Position numbers and translations under genes: made by a program
Origin: Robiginitalea sp.
GTDB taxonomy: Bacteria; Bacteroidota; Bacteroidia; Flavobacteriales; Flavobacteriaceae
Assembly (NCBI GenBank): GCA_024638915.1
Contig: JAHEJJ010000002.1
Location: 1 to 64,000, forward strand
Length of the DNA stretch: 64,000 nucleotides
Direction: 5' to 3'
Part shown: positions 47,302 to 56,952 of the stretch, piece by piece
How the letters are laid out: the number at the start of each line of letters is the position of its first letter
How positions within the stretch are numbered: position 1 is the stretch's first letter
The notes under the pieces: generated by a model
The model's input: only the letters and a program-made list of their open reading frames with translations
Told to the model about the DNA's origin: nothing
The model's database searches: none

Positions 47302-48558
47302 ATGAAGGCATACCATATTTCCAGGCATCATTCTTTTTATACCATTGGCATGAGCTACAAAAAAGCCAATGCCGACATTCGCGGTAAGTTCAGTCTGGAA
47401 CCCACGGCCATGGAGCATCTTTTGGTAAAAGCCCGTGAAGAAGGTATTGATGGACTTCTAATCATTTCGACCTGTAATCGAACAGAACTCCATGGTTTTG
47501 CCCAGCATCCTTTTCAACTTATAAAGCTATTGTGCGACCATACGGCAGGGACAGTTGAAGAATTTCAGCAAGTGGCCTATGTATTAAAAAACTATGACGC
47601 TATAGACCATCTGTTCAGAGTAGGAACGGGATTAGACAGTCAGATACTGGGTGATTTTGAAATTATAGGGCAGATCAAAAACAGTTTTAACCGATCCAAA
47701 AAATACGGGCTCACCAATCATTTTCTGGAACGCTTATGCAATTCTATCATTCAGGCCAGCAAGAGGGTAAAAAACGAAACACAAATTTCAAGCGGCGCCA
47801 CATCTGTGGCCTTTGCTTCGGTTCAGTACATCCTTAAGAACATCGATGCCGTATCAGAAAAAAATATTCTGTTATTTGGTACCGGCAAAATTGGCAGGAA
47901 TACCTGTGAAAATCTTATAAAGCACACCGGTAATCATCATATCACCCTGATTAACCGCACAAAAAACAAAGCCGAGAAGGTGGCAGGTAAATTCCATTTG
48001 ACGGTAAAGGATTATGGCGACCTGCAGGCCGAAATCCGTAAAACCGATGTGCTCATAGTAGCCACTGCTGCTACTTCACCGACGATTACCAGCGATCTGA
48101 TCCACTCCAAAAAACCACTGTTGATCCTGGATCTCTCCATTCCAAAAAATGTAGCCCCCGAAGTAGCTGAACATTCTCAAGTGTCGCTCCTACACCTGGA
48201 CCATCTCTCTCAGATTACCGATGAGACCCTTGAGAGACGAAAAGAGTATATCCCAGAGGCGCAAAGAATTATCGATGAGGTTAGGGCAGATTTTATCCAA
48301 TGGCTGGAGACCCGTAAATTTGCTCCGGTCATCAAAGCACTAAAAAAGAAATTGAAAACGATGAAGGAAGAGGAAATCGACTTCCACTCTAAAAAAATAA
48401 ACGATTTCAATGCAGAACAGGCCGATCTGGTCTCCGATCGGATAATACATAAGATCACCAAGAGCTTTGTAAACCATCTTAAAGATTCGGAAATAGATGC
48501 CGAGGACAGCCTTGAATTCATCCAGAAGGTATTCCAACTTGAAGTGGAATCCCCATGA
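47302..48558 (+). CDS. hemA: glutamyl-tRNA reductase
   Basis: 418 residues from the ATG at 47302; a TTG at 47281 would add seven residues but overlaps a promoter box. It reduces glutamyl-tRNA(Glu) to glutamate-1-semialdehyde with NADPH, the first committed step of C5 haem synthesis. Landmarks: catalytic Cys in IISTCNRTEL, tRNA-binding region GLDSQILGDFEIIGQI, NADPH Rossmann motif FGTGKIGRNTCENL, and a C-terminal dimerisation helix domain. It is the first gene of the haem operon and overlaps hemC by four bases (ATGA). Confidence 0.97.
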   Translation: MKAYHISRHHSFYTIGMSYKKANADIRGKFSLEPTAMEHLLVKAREEGIDGLLIISTCNRTELHGFAQHPFQLIKLLCDHTAGTVEEFQQVAYVLKNYDAIDHLFRVGTGLDSQILGDFEIIGQIKNSFNRSKKYGLTNHFLERLCNSIIQASKRVKNETQISSGATSVAFASVQYILKNIDAVSEKNILLFGTGKIGRNTCENLIKHTGNHHITLINRTKNKAEKVAGKFHLTVKDYGDLQAEIRKTDVLIVATAATSPTITSDLIHSKKPLLILDLSIPKNVAPEVAEHSQVSLLHLDHLSQITDETLERRKEYIPEAQRIIDEVRADFIQWLETRKFAPVIKALKKKLKTMKEEEIDFHSKKINDFNAEQADLVSDRIIHKITKSFVNHLKDSEIDAEDSLEFIQKVFQLEVESP

Positions 48559-49469
48559 ACAGGGTCATCCGAATAGGAAGTCGCGATAGCGCTTTAGCGT
48601 TATGGCAAGCCACTACCGTTAGGGATCGGCTGGAGGAGTTGGGTACTACGTCCGAAATCGTTCCCATCAAATCCGAAGGGGACCTCAACACCGACGTACC
48701 GCTTTACGAGTTGGGGATTACAGGGATTTTTACCCGCTCGCTCGACATCGCCTTGCTCAAAGGGAAAATCGACATTGCCGTCCACTCCATGAAAGATGTT
48801 CCCACTATGCTTCCACAAGGTATTGTAAAAGCAGCTGTTTTGGAAAGAGCCAACCCTGCTGATGTACTGGTACACAAAGGCCTTGATTTTCTGAATACAG
48901 AAGGGGTGCTGGCTACCGGAAGCTTAAGAAGAAAAGCCCAATGGCTGCACCGATATCCCCTTCATACCGTGGTCGACCTCAGGGGTAATGTCCCAACCCG
49001 ACTTAGAAAACTGAATGAAGAATCCTGGAACGCAGCCATTTTTGCCGCAGCCGGCCTGGAGCGCCTGGATCAGAACCCGGAGCATGGCGTGGAACTACAG
49101 TGGATGGTCCCGGCACCGGCGCAGGGTGCAATACTCGTGGTTGCAAAACAACAAGATCCGGAAATTCTGGAAATTCTTAAGGCACTGAACCATGATCCCA
49201 CCGACATTTGTACAGCCGTGGAGCGTGAGTTTCTGAGGGAACTGGAAGGTGGTTGCTCGGCACCAATCGGAGCTTTGGCAAGTATTGAAGGTGAGAGCAT
49301 ACGATTAAGGGGTGTGCTTGGATCCACAGATGGAAGTCAATTGCTCAGTGTTGAGAAAGAAGCTGAGATCAACTCTTTTAAAGGCCTTGGTCGTCGGTGT
49401 GCCGAAGAGATCCTTTCTAAAGGAGGTGGGGAGATTCTAAAAACCATAAAATCTCGCATCGGTTCATGA
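48555..49469 (+). CDS. hemC: hydroxymethylbilane synthase (porphobilinogen deaminase)
   Basis: 304 residues. It joins four porphobilinogens into hydroxymethylbilane on a dipyrromethane cofactor. Landmarks: IRIGSRDSALALWQA, HSMKDVPTMLP, ATGSLRRKAQW, DLRGNVPTRLRKL, and the cofactor-carrying Cys in LEGGCSAPIGA near residue 235. It overlaps hemA and hemD by four bases on each side, so the three are translationally coupled. Confidence 0.98.
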   Translation: MNRVIRIGSRDSALALWQATTVRDRLEELGTTSEIVPIKSEGDLNTDVPLYELGITGIFTRSLDIALLKGKIDIAVHSMKDVPTMLPQGIVKAAVLERANPADVLVHKGLDFLNTEGVLATGSLRRKAQWLHRYPLHTVVDLRGNVPTRLRKLNEESWNAAIFAAAGLERLDQNPEHGVELQWMVPAPAQGAILVVAKQQDPEILEILKALNHDPTDICTAVEREFLRELEGGCSAPIGALASIEGESIRLRGVLGSTDGSQLLSVEKEAEINSFKGLGRRCAEEILSKGGGEILKTIKSRIGS

Positions 49470-50155
49470 AACAACTCCTGTCGACTAAATTCCTTACGCC
49501 CATTCAAAAAGAGACCGTTCAGTCCTCAGGAATACGATTGGCCGAATACAATGCCATAAATATTCTATTCAAGGAGTTTGTTCTAAATACGGATTTCGAT
49601 CATTATATATTCACCAGCCAAAATGCCGTAAGGGGATTTCTCAGAGCAATAGATCAATTGCCCTTACCTAATAAACGTGAGACTGCCTTGGCCAAAAGTT
49701 GTTTTTGTGTCGGTCAGAAGACTTCAGATCTACTGGACGAAAATGGCTTAAAAATCTTAAAAACAGAACGGAATTCACGTGATTTAGCTCTTTTTATCGT
49801 AAAATATTACAAAAATGATACGTTTTTGTTCATATGTGGAAATCGAAGAAGAGCGGAATTGCCCGATGTACTCCATGAGCATGCGGTCCGCTTTGAAGAA
49901 AGAATCGCATATGAAACGGTGTATCATACTCAAAAAATATCCGGGGTTTTTGATGGGGTACTTTTCTTTAGTCCAAGTGGTGTTCATAGCTTTGTTTCTA
50001 TGAATAGTTTAAAAGGCATCACGGCTTTTTGCATAGGAGAAACTACTGCAGCAGAAGCCACTTTGTTCACAGATAAAATAGTAGTGGCGGAAAGCCAAAC
50101 CATTGAAAGCGTCCTCCAAAGCGCATTGACACATTTTGTATCTAAACAGGAGTAA
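49466..50155 (+). CDS. hemD: uroporphyrinogen-III synthase
   Basis: 229 residues, typical size. It closes hydroxymethylbilane to uroporphyrinogen III. The sequence is poorly conserved across this family, but YIFTSQNAVRGFL, CFCVGQKTSDLL, LFICGNRRRAELPD, VLFFSPSGVHSF and FCIGETTAAEA follow the two-lobe HemD pattern. Position between hemC and hemE (4-bp overlap before, 6-bp gap after) makes the call firm. Confidence 0.93.
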   Translation: MKQLLSTKFLTPIQKETVQSSGIRLAEYNAINILFKEFVLNTDFDHYIFTSQNAVRGFLRAIDQLPLPNKRETALAKSCFCVGQKTSDLLDENGLKILKTERNSRDLALFIVKYYKNDTFLFICGNRRRAELPDVLHEHAVRFEERIAYETVYHTQKISGVFDGVLFFSPSGVHSFVSMNSLKGITAFCIGETTAAEATLFTDKIVVAESQTIESVLQSALTHFVSKQE

Positions 50156-50161
50156 TAAATT

Positions 50162-51181
50162 ATGAATGATTTGTTTTTAAAAGCATTGAAAGGGGATTCG
50201 GTTTCCAGGCCACCGGTATGGATGATGCGACAGGCGGGAAGGTATTTGCCCGAGTTTATGGCTATTCGGGACAAATATGATTTTTTTACACGGTGCCAAA
50301 CTCCTGAACTGGCCTCCGAGATCACCGTTCAGCCCATTCGTCGGTTTGGAATGGATGCCGCTATACTTTTTAGCGATATCCTGGTGATTCCACAGGCGAT
50401 GAATATTGAGGTACAGATGAAACCAGATTTCGGCCCGTTCCTGCCCAATCCTATACGCACAACAGCAGATGTAGACAAACTGGAAGTGCCAGATGTTACT
50501 ATCGAATTGGACTATGTGATGAAGGCCATAGAAATGACACTTGAAAAACTGGACGGAGAAGTACCGCTGATCGGTTTTGCAGGAGCACCCTGGACGATTC
50601 TTTGTTATTGTGTACAGGGTCAGGGCAGCAAGTCCTTCGATCAGGCCAAAGCCTTTTGCTTCACAAATCCATTGGCAGCACACAAACTCCTGCAGAAAAT
50701 TACCGACACCACGATCGCCTATCTCAAAGCAAAAATAAAAGCCGGGGTTCATTGCATCCAGCTTTTTGATTCCTGGGGAGGCATGTTATCTCCGGTAGAC
50801 TATGCTGAGTTTTCACTCCAATACATACAAAAGATTGTACACGCCCTTCAAGACGAAGCACCCGTCATTGTATTTGCCAAAGGATGTTGGTTTGCGTTTA
50901 AAGAGCTATCGCAGACCGGAGCCTCTGCCTTGGGTGTCGATTGGACATGCTCGGCGATCAACGCTCGATATCTTTCGGGTGGGCAGATCACGCTCCAGGG
51001 AAACCTTGATCCCGCCCGTTTGTTATCCCCTCCCGGAATGATCAGAAACATGGTGCATAACATGATACGGGAATTTGGGAAAGATCGGTATATCGTCAAT
51101 CTGGGCCATGGCATATTGCCCACCATTCCTCTGGAAAATGTTTCGGCCTTTATAAATGCGGTAAAGGAATACAGGGAATAA
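50162..51181 (+). CDS. hemE: uroporphyrinogen decarboxylase
   Basis: 339 residues. It removes four acetate carboxyls to give coproporphyrinogen III. Landmarks: [15 protein letters not shown] at the N-terminus (substrate-binding Arg), [13 protein letters not shown] with the catalytic Asp, [24 protein letters not shown] and [11 protein letters not shown]. Six bases follow hemD; a DUF6973 gene starts at the next base after the stop. Confidence 0.98.
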   Translation: MNDLFLKALKGDSVSRPPVWMMRQAGRYLPEFMAIRDKYDFFTRCQTPELASEITVQPIRRFGMDAAILFSDILVIPQAMNIEVQMKPDFGPFLPNPIRTTADVDKLEVPDVTIELDYVMKAIEMTLEKLDGEVPLIGFAGAPWTILCYCVQGQGSKSFDQAKAFCFTNPLAAHKLLQKITDTTIAYLKAKIKAGVHCIQLFDSWGGMLSPVDYAEFSLQYIQKIVHALQDEAPVIVFAKGCWFAFKELSQTGASALGVDWTCSAINARYLSGGQITLQGNLDPARLLSPPGMIRNMVHNMIREFGKDRYIVNLGHGILPTIPLENVSAFINAVKEYRE

Positions 51182-51691
51182 ATGAATTTATGGGATTTTA
51201 TCAGGTCATTGAAATGGAGACAGCTGTACAGCTTGTTCCTTCTTTGCCTCGGTAATCTCAGCAAGGTATGGCCCACATGGAAGGCGACCAGAAAAAGTAT
51301 TTCGCTCTCCTCCCGGTACTACGGCCCGGCACATCGGCATAATACGGCCGCGAATGCATTTCGCCATGCGATTTGGAATTACCTGGTGGCTGATGCCTGC
51401 ATAACGGATAAAACGGATATTGAAGAGATTTTGCTTTGGACCAAAAAGATCACTCACCTTCATGAAGAACTTTTCCCCAACCCGCCGCTTGCCAGGGCGA
51501 TGGACCTTCATAACAATGCCGTTGGAAGGAAAATTTTTAGGGATTACGGCCCGGGAAAGTCCGAAGAAGTAGTAGCTGTGTTGAGAACAAAGTCTGAAGT
51601 ATCTGCCAAAATAGGGTCTCAGGAAGACCTTGATGGGATACAGGCCGAGAATTTGGTTCACATCATCAATACTGAAAAAAATGAAAGATAA
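51182..51691 (+). CDS. DUF6973-like protein of unknown function within the haem operon
   Basis: 169 residues. The stretch YYGPAHRHNTAANAFRHAIWNYLVAD and LHNNAVGRKIFRDYG carry conserved His, Asn and Asp of the DUF6973 family, a helical, possibly metal-binding domain. No signal peptide. The ATG follows the hemE stop directly and the end overlaps hemF by 11 bases, so it is made with the haem enzymes. A direct role in haem synthesis is not known and should not be assumed. Confidence 0.75.
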   Translation: MNLWDFIRSLKWRQLYSLFLLCLGNLSKVWPTWKATRKSISLSSRYYGPAHRHNTAANAFRHAIWNYLVADACITDKTDIEEILLWTKKITHLHEELFPNPPLARAMDLHNNAVGRKIFRDYGPGKSEEVVAVLRTKSEVSAKIGSQEDLDGIQAENLVHIINTEKNER

Positions 51692-52583
51692 ATTTTACGC
51701 CTATATCCAGGATCTGCAAGATCATATTTGTACTGAGCTGGAAAACATCGACGGGCGAGCCGGTTTTAAACAGGACCTTTGGAGTCGGTCAGAAGGAGGA
51801 GGAGGCCGTACACGCGTTATCGAAGACGGGGCGGTGTTTGAAAAAGGAGGTGTGAATATTTCTGCTGTTCACGGTCCTTTGCCCGAAAGTATGCAGCATT
51901 ATTTCAAAGTGGGCCAGGTAGACTTTTTTGCCTGCGGTCTCAGTCTGGTAATCCATCCTAAAAGTCCCAAGGTCCCAACAGTTCACGCGAACTGGAGATA
52001 TTTTCAAATGTATGATCAGAAAGGGAAGATCACAGATCAATGGTTCGGCGGCGGACTGGATCTGACCCCTTATTATTTATTCGATGAAGATGCCATTCAC
52101 TTTCACCAGATCTGCAAACAGGTCTGTGATAAGCATGATCCTTCCTTTTATCCTGAATACAAAGCAAAATGCGATAGCTATTTCAGGAATACCCACCGGG
52201 ATGAGGGAAGGGGTATCGGCGGGCTGTTTTTTGATTATCTGAGACCTTCCGAGCAACAGCCTATGGAGAAATGGTATGATTTTATAACGGATTCAGGAGA
52301 TAGTTTTCTTAGTGCTTATCTTCCTATCGTCAGCAAAAGAAAAGGGCTGGATTATACCGAATCAGAACGGCAATGGCAAGAAATCAGGAGGGGGCGTTAT
52401 GTGGAGTTTAACCTCGTACACGACAAGGGAACATTATTTGGCCTGAGGACGAATGGAAGGATCGAAAGTATTCTGATGAGTCTTCCTCCAAGGGTACAAT
52501 GGCGCTATGATTTTCATCCGGAACCCGGCAGTGAAGAAGAGCGGTTGATAAAAGTCCTCAAAACTCCCAGGAATTGGGTATAG
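51681..52583 (+). CDS. hemF: oxygen-dependent coproporphyrinogen III oxidase
   Basis: 300 residues from the ATG at 51681 (MKDKFYAYIQDLQ), a normal HemF length; the longer frame from 51630 lies inside the preceding gene. It converts coproporphyrinogen III to protoporphyrinogen IX with O2. Landmarks: RSEGGGGRTRVIEDG, FFACGLSLVIHPKSPKVPTVHANWR (the His-rich active site, split here by description), FGGGLDLTPYY, HRDEGRGIGGLFFDYL and EFNLVHDKGTLFGL. The oxygen-dependent type points to an aerobic cell. It overlaps the DUF6973 gene by 11 bases. Confidence 0.97.
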   Translation: MKDKFYAYIQDLQDHICTELENIDGRAGFKQDLWSRSEGGGGRTRVIEDGAVFEKGGVNISAVHGPLPESMQHYFKVGQVDFFACGLSLVIHPKSPKVPTVHANWRYFQMYDQKGKITDQWFGGGLDLTPYYLFDEDAIHFHQICKQVCDKHDPSFYPEYKAKCDSYFRNTHRDEGRGIGGLFFDYLRPSEQQPMEKWYDFITDSGDSFLSAYLPIVSKRKGLDYTESERQWQEIRRGRYVEFNLVHDKGTLFGLRTNGRIESILMSLPPRVQWRYDFHPEPGSEEERLIKVLKTPRNWV

Positions 52584-52610
52584 GTTTAACCCTCCAATAA
52601 AATTTGGCAA

Positions 52611-53399
52611 ATGAAGCAAAAGATATATCAGGTAGACGCATTCGCCCAAAAAGTGTTCGAAGGAAATCCGGCAGCGGTTTGTATCATGAAATCCTGGCCT
52701 GGAGAAGAATGGATGCAAAAGGTTGCCATGGAAAACAACCTGGCTGAAACCGCTTTTGTGGTGCCCAATCATGGCCTCTTTGAGATACGCTGGTTCACAC
52801 CGGAACTTGAAGTTGACCTCTGTGGCCATGCTACACTGGCTTCTGCATTTGTGCTTTTCTATCACGAAGGGGTAAGTTCGGATAAGATCAATTTCAATTC
52901 TCTTCGAAGCGGTGCTTTAAGTGTTGAAAAAGGTGAAGACGGTCAATTAATTCTGGACTTCCCGGAAGATGTTCCTGTGACAGTTCCAAAAAATAGTGCC
53001 CTTAATAAAGCCCTGGGGTCAGAACCCATCGAAATGTTCAAGGGAAAGACAGATTTTCTTCTGGTCTACAAAAAGCAGGAAGACATAGCACTTATGCGTC
53101 CTGATTTTCTGGCTTTGAGCAAGATAGACGCCAGGGGGGTGATTGTTACCGCTCCCGGAAAGAAGGTCGATTTTGTATCGCGCTTTTTTGCCCCTCAATC
53201 GGGTGTCAATGAGGATCCGGTAACCGGCTCGGCACATACCACACTCACGCCGTATTGGTCAGGGGTTTTAGGCAAGACCCAAATGAGCGCCCGCCAGATT
53301 TCAAAAAGAGGTGGACAATTGCATTGTGAATACCAGCCCCCCAGGGTACGGATTGCCGGTAGCGCGGTACTGTACTTAATCGGTGAAATCGATGTTTAA
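52611..53399 (+). CDS. PhzF family isomerase/epimerase-like protein
   Basis: 262 residues, two-lobed diaminopimelate-epimerase-like fold. Landmarks: VDAFAQKVFEGNPAAV, ENNLAETAFVV with the conserved active-site Glu, VDLCGHATLASAFVL, and the second-lobe NEDPVTGSAHTTL. In most bacteria the substrate is unknown; a phenazine role is unlikely because no other phz genes are present. It lies between hemF (27-bp gap) and hemB (39-bp gap) in the haem operon. Confidence 0.92.
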   Translation: MKQKIYQVDAFAQKVFEGNPAAVCIMKSWPGEEWMQKVAMENNLAETAFVVPNHGLFEIRWFTPELEVDLCGHATLASAFVLFYHEGVSSDKINFNSLRSGALSVEKGEDGQLILDFPEDVPVTVPKNSALNKALGSEPIEMFKGKTDFLLVYKKQEDIALMRPDFLALSKIDARGVIVTAPGKKVDFVSRFFAPQSGVNEDPVTGSAHTTLTPYWSGVLGKTQMSARQISKRGGQLHCEYQPPRVRIAGSAVLYLIGEIDV

Positions 53400-53438
53400 T
53401 TATGTCAAATGTTCTAATTTTACCATCAACAAATCGAT

Positions 53439-54428
53439 ATGTATCCACTAAAAAGAAGCCGGAGGCTTAGAACTTCAGAAAGTATCAGGAGACTGGTAAG
53501 GGAAACCGCCCTGAGTGCGGATGATCTATTAGTCCCCTTATTTGTCGTTGAAGGCCATGACATCAGGGAAGAGATCGCTTCCATGCCGGGTTATTATCGG
53601 TTAAGCCTGGACAATCTGGTCAAGCAAGTGAAGGAGCTCTGGAAGATGGGCCTGCGTTCGGTACTGCTTTTTGTAAAAGTCCCCGAAGAACTCAAGGATA
53701 ATACCGGTAAAGAAGCCTTGAATGATCATGGCCTTATGCAACGGGCTGTAAAAGAGGTTAAAAACGCCTGTCCGGACATGTTGGTCATGACCGATGTAGC
53801 CCTTGACCCCTATTCCTCACTGGGCCATGACGGGATTGTGGCGAACGGACAGATCCTGAACGATGAAACCAGCGAGATCCTCGCTGAGATGAGCGTTTCG
53901 CATGCCCAGGCAGGAGCCGACTTTGTAGCGCCAAGCGATATGATGGACGGACGTATCAAAGTAATTCGGGAAGCCCTGGAGGATGATGAATTGATCAACA
54001 CAGGGATCATGGCCTATAGCGCCAAATATGCCAGTGCGTTCTATGGCCCTTTTCGCGATGCCCTGGACTCCGCCCCTGTTAGCAAACAGGATGTACCCTC
54101 AGACAAAAAAACCTATCAGATGGACTCCTCTAACCGGCTGGAAGCTATTAAAGAGGCTAAACTCGACATCGAAGAAGGCGCTGATATCATAATGGTTAAA
54201 CCCGGACTGCCTTATCTCGATATCGTTCGGGATCTGCGCAATGAAGTGAATGTGCCCATAGCAGTGTACCAGGTCTCAGGCGAATATGCTATGTTAAAAG
54301 CAGCTGCTGAAAGAGGATGGATAGACCATGATCAGGCCGTTCTGGAACAACTACTCGCGATCAAACGTGCCGGGGCCAATATTATCGTCTCTTATTTCGC
54401 AAAGGATTTGGTTCGTATCCTAGGATAA
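53439..54428 (+). CDS. hemB: delta-aminolevulinic acid dehydratase (porphobilinogen synthase)
   Basis: 329 residues. It condenses two 5-aminolevulinates to porphobilinogen. Landmarks: RRLRTSESIRRLVRET at the N-terminus, DVALDPYSSLGHDG, the Schiff-base Lys region MAYSAKYASAFYGPFRDA, and DIIMVKPGLPYLDIV with the second active-site Lys. The metal site lacks the Cys triplet of the zinc type (ALDPYSSLGHDG in place of CLCEYT), indicating the Mg-dependent class. The stop overlaps the next start by one base (TAATG). Confidence 0.97.
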   Translation: MYPLKRSRRLRTSESIRRLVRETALSADDLLVPLFVVEGHDIREEIASMPGYYRLSLDNLVKQVKELWKMGLRSVLLFVKVPEELKDNTGKEALNDHGLMQRAVKEVKNACPDMLVMTDVALDPYSSLGHDGIVANGQILNDETSEILAEMSVSHAQAGADFVAPSDMMDGRIKVIREALEDDELINTGIMAYSAKYASAFYGPFRDALDSAPVSKQDVPSDKKTYQMDSSNRLEAIKEAKLDIEEGADIIMVKPGLPYLDIVRDLRNEVNVPIAVYQVSGEYAMLKAAAERGWIDHDQAVLEQLLAIKRAGANIIVSYFAKDLVRILG

Positions 54429-55816
54429 TGCTCTTGCTTATAAATGCAACCATAAAACAGAAGGATTTTCTAAAGCGTTTCTGTCCTGTAATTTTAGTAC
54501 TATTCGGTATATTACAGCTTTCCGCTCAGGCAGATTCAACGCCTTCAGCAGAGTTGAATCCTCAAAACATTAATTGGAGCATACCTGATGATAAATTTTT
54601 GCATTACTGGGATAATGAATTGGTAACCAGAAAGGTAGATTCCATTATAACGAAAGGTATAAAAATTAAGGCCTTCCCCGGAGCTCAGGTTTTAGTGGCG
54701 TTTGAAGGGGATATTATTTTCCACAAGGCCTACGGATATCATACCTATGATAACCAACAAACTGTTGGCCTGACCGATCTCTACGACCTTGCTTCGATAA
54801 CCAAGATTATCGGACCCTTACCGGCGCTGATGAAACTCTATGAGGAAGGTAAAATTAGGCTGGACGAACCATTTAGCACTCATTGGAAACCCTGGAAAAA
54901 CATAGCTGACAAAAAAGACCTGACCTTAAGGGAGATCCTGGCACACCAGGCAGGACTAAAACCCTATATTGTTTTCCTGAACCGGATTTTAAAGAATGGT
55001 CACCTAAAAAAACGATTTATTAGCACTGTTTCCAGGCCATCTTACAAGAAACAAGCCTACCGAGATTTGTATATCAAAGATCGTTTCCAGAAGAAGATTT
55101 TTAGGGCCATTGGAAAATCGGAGGTGTCGGCCCAGAAGTCTTATCGGTATTCCGGACTGGCATTCCTGCTGTTTCCCGAACTTATTTCTCAACTCAGTGG
55201 TCACTCTTATGAATACTATATCCAAAAGCATTTCTTTCTTCCTTTAGGTGCCACCGGGCTGGTTTTCAAGCCCGAAACGAAGAACCGGCCCAATCCTGTG
55301 GTCCCTACCGAAATAGACAGCCTTTACAGAAAAGACCTTGTCCGAGGCTGGGTGCACGACGAAAATGCTTCGCTTTTTGGAGGGATTTCAGGAAATGCAG
55401 GGCTTTTTGGAACTGCGAGGGACCTCTATCTGATGATGGAACTCTATCGAAACTATGGAACATACAACGATCAGCGATATTTAAAGGAAGAAACCGTAAG
55501 AGAATTCACGGCCGTCCAATTTCCCCAAAACGATAATCGACGTGGTTTAGGTTTTGACAAGCCCCTTATCAATAACCAACACTATGGCCTGGACCAATCC
55601 TATCCGGCGCCGGAAGCAAGTCCCGAAAGCTTTGGACACGGCGGATTTACGGGAACTTTCGTTTGGGCAGATCCTAAATACCGTATGGTATATATATTTT
55701 TATCCAACCGTGTCCATCCTAGCCGTAGCCATCGCCAGATATATGAATCCAATATCCGAACCTCGGTCCAGCAAGTTTTTTACCAGGCTTTAGCCGATCA
55801 GGTAAGAATTAATTAA
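54428..55816 (+). CDS. exported serine hydrolase, beta-lactamase/class C-like
   Basis: 462 residues. Signal peptide about 15-35 (VILVLFGILQLSAQ). Class C beta-lactamase-like core: KAYGYHTYD, nucleophile motif SITK (about residue 120), a Tyr-x-Asn-type element in YSGLAFLLFPEL, and a late HGGFTGTF near residue 400. Similar proteins fuse to or follow a GH3 domain and may act on peptidoglycan; the substrate is unknown. It begins at the last base of hemB, so it is cotranscribed with the haem operon. Confidence 0.88.
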   Translation: MLLLINATIKQKDFLKRFCPVILVLFGILQLSAQADSTPSAELNPQNINWSIPDDKFLHYWDNELVTRKVDSIITKGIKIKAFPGAQVLVAFEGDIIFHKAYGYHTYDNQQTVGLTDLYDLASITKIIGPLPALMKLYEEGKIRLDEPFSTHWKPWKNIADKKDLTLREILAHQAGLKPYIVFLNRILKNGHLKKRFISTVSRPSYKKQAYRDLYIKDRFQKKIFRAIGKSEVSAQKSYRYSGLAFLLFPELISQLSGHSYEYYIQKHFFLPLGATGLVFKPETKNRPNPVVPTEIDSLYRKDLVRGWVHDENASLFGGISGNAGLFGTARDLYLMMELYRNYGTYNDQRYLKEETVREFTAVQFPQNDNRRGLGFDKPLINNQHYGLDQSYPAPEASPESFGHGGFTGTFVWADPKYRMVYIFLSNRVHPSRSHRQIYESNIRTSVQQVFYQALADQVRIN

Positions 55817-55845
55817 TTGCTACCTTTATATCATATTATTTATCC

Positions 55846-56949
55846 ATGGGATTACTTTTATTCTACGCCTTTATCTCTGTTTTCTTCTCATTCCTTTGTT
55901 CTATTCTCGAGGCGGTACTCCTAAGCGTTACCCCAACCTTCATCAATGTTAAAAAAAGTGAAGGCAAAATTTTCGCCACCGAACTGGAATCCCTCAAAAA
56001 AGATGTTGACAAACCCCTGATCGCCATCCTCACCCTCAACACCATTGCTCATACCGTAGGGGCCATTCTTGTTGGGGTACAGGCCCAAAATGCCTATACC
56101 GAAGCCTATGGTACTACCACTAGATATTTATTCGGTTTTGAATTCACCGAGCAGGCCATGTTGGGTATTGTCTCAGCTATAATGACAATTCTGATATTAG
56201 TAGCTTCAGAAATTATCCCCAAGACCATTGGTGCTACTTATTGGAAAAGGCTGGCCCGGTTCTCTACCAAGGCATTAAAGGCCATGGTGTGGCTTATGAA
56301 TTGGACAGGAATGATGTGGATATTGCAATTGTTCACCAGATTGATCGGCAAAAAAGGACAGCATGGAAGTGTATTGAGTAAGGAAGAGTTTACGGCCATG
56401 GCCGATATAGCCCATGAAGAAGGTGTTTTCCAGGAATCTGAATCCAAAGTGATCAAGAACCTGTTAAAGTTCGATCAAGTTCTGACCAAAGATGTTATGA
56501 CCCCTCGAGCCGTTATGAAAATTGCCCAGGAAAGCACCTCCATAAAAGAATTTTTTAAGGATAATCCTAAGTTGCGTTTCTCCAGGATCCCGATATATGG
56601 GGAAAGTGAGGACATCATCACCGGCTATGTCCTCAAAGACAATGTCCTGGAGGAAATTATTGAAGAAAACGGCGAAGTTCCGCTTTCACAGATAAAAAGA
56701 GACATCCTTATTACCAAACGTGATACCCCTATTCCTCAATTATTCGAAACCCTGATCGCCAAAAGAGAACATATTGCCCTGGTAGTAGACGAATATGGCT
56801 CCGTAAGCGGTCTGGTAACCATGGAAGACGTTATTGAAACGCTTCTGGGTCTCGAAATTATGGATGAAAGCGATAATGTGGAAGACTTGCAGGTACTGGC
56901 AAGAAAGAAATGGGAAGCCCGCGCGAAGCGAACCGGTATAATCGAATAG
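55846..56949 (+). CDS. CNNM/CBS-domain hemolysin-family membrane protein
   Basis: 367 residues. Residues 1-185 are a DUF21/CNNM transmembrane domain with four hydrophobic segments (SVFFSFLCSILEAVLLSV, IAILTLNTIAHTVGAILV). Residues 205-330 are a pair of CBS domains (VMTPRAVMKIAQ, HIALVVDEYGSVSGLVTMEDVIE). The usual C-terminal CorC_HlyC domain is missing and the protein ends in a basic tail. Homologues are Mg2+/Co2+ or Na+ related transporters; the hemolysin name is historical. It lies 29 bases after the serine hydrolase and 3 bases before ogt. Confidence 0.92.
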   Translation: MGLLLFYAFISVFFSFLCSILEAVLLSVTPTFINVKKSEGKIFATELESLKKDVDKPLIAILTLNTIAHTVGAILVGVQAQNAYTEAYGTTTRYLFGFEFTEQAMLGIVSAIMTILILVASEIIPKTIGATYWKRLARFSTKALKAMVWLMNWTGMMWILQLFTRLIGKKGQHGSVLSKEEFTAMADIAHEEGVFQESESKVIKNLLKFDQVLTKDVMTPRAVMKIAQESTSIKEFFKDNPKLRFSRIPIYGESEDIITGYVLKDNVLEEIIEENGEVPLSQIKRDILITKRDTPIPQLFETLIAKREHIALVVDEYGSVSGLVTMEDVIETLLGLEIMDESDNVEDLQVLARKKWEARAKRTGIIE

Positions 56950-56952
56950 CCA

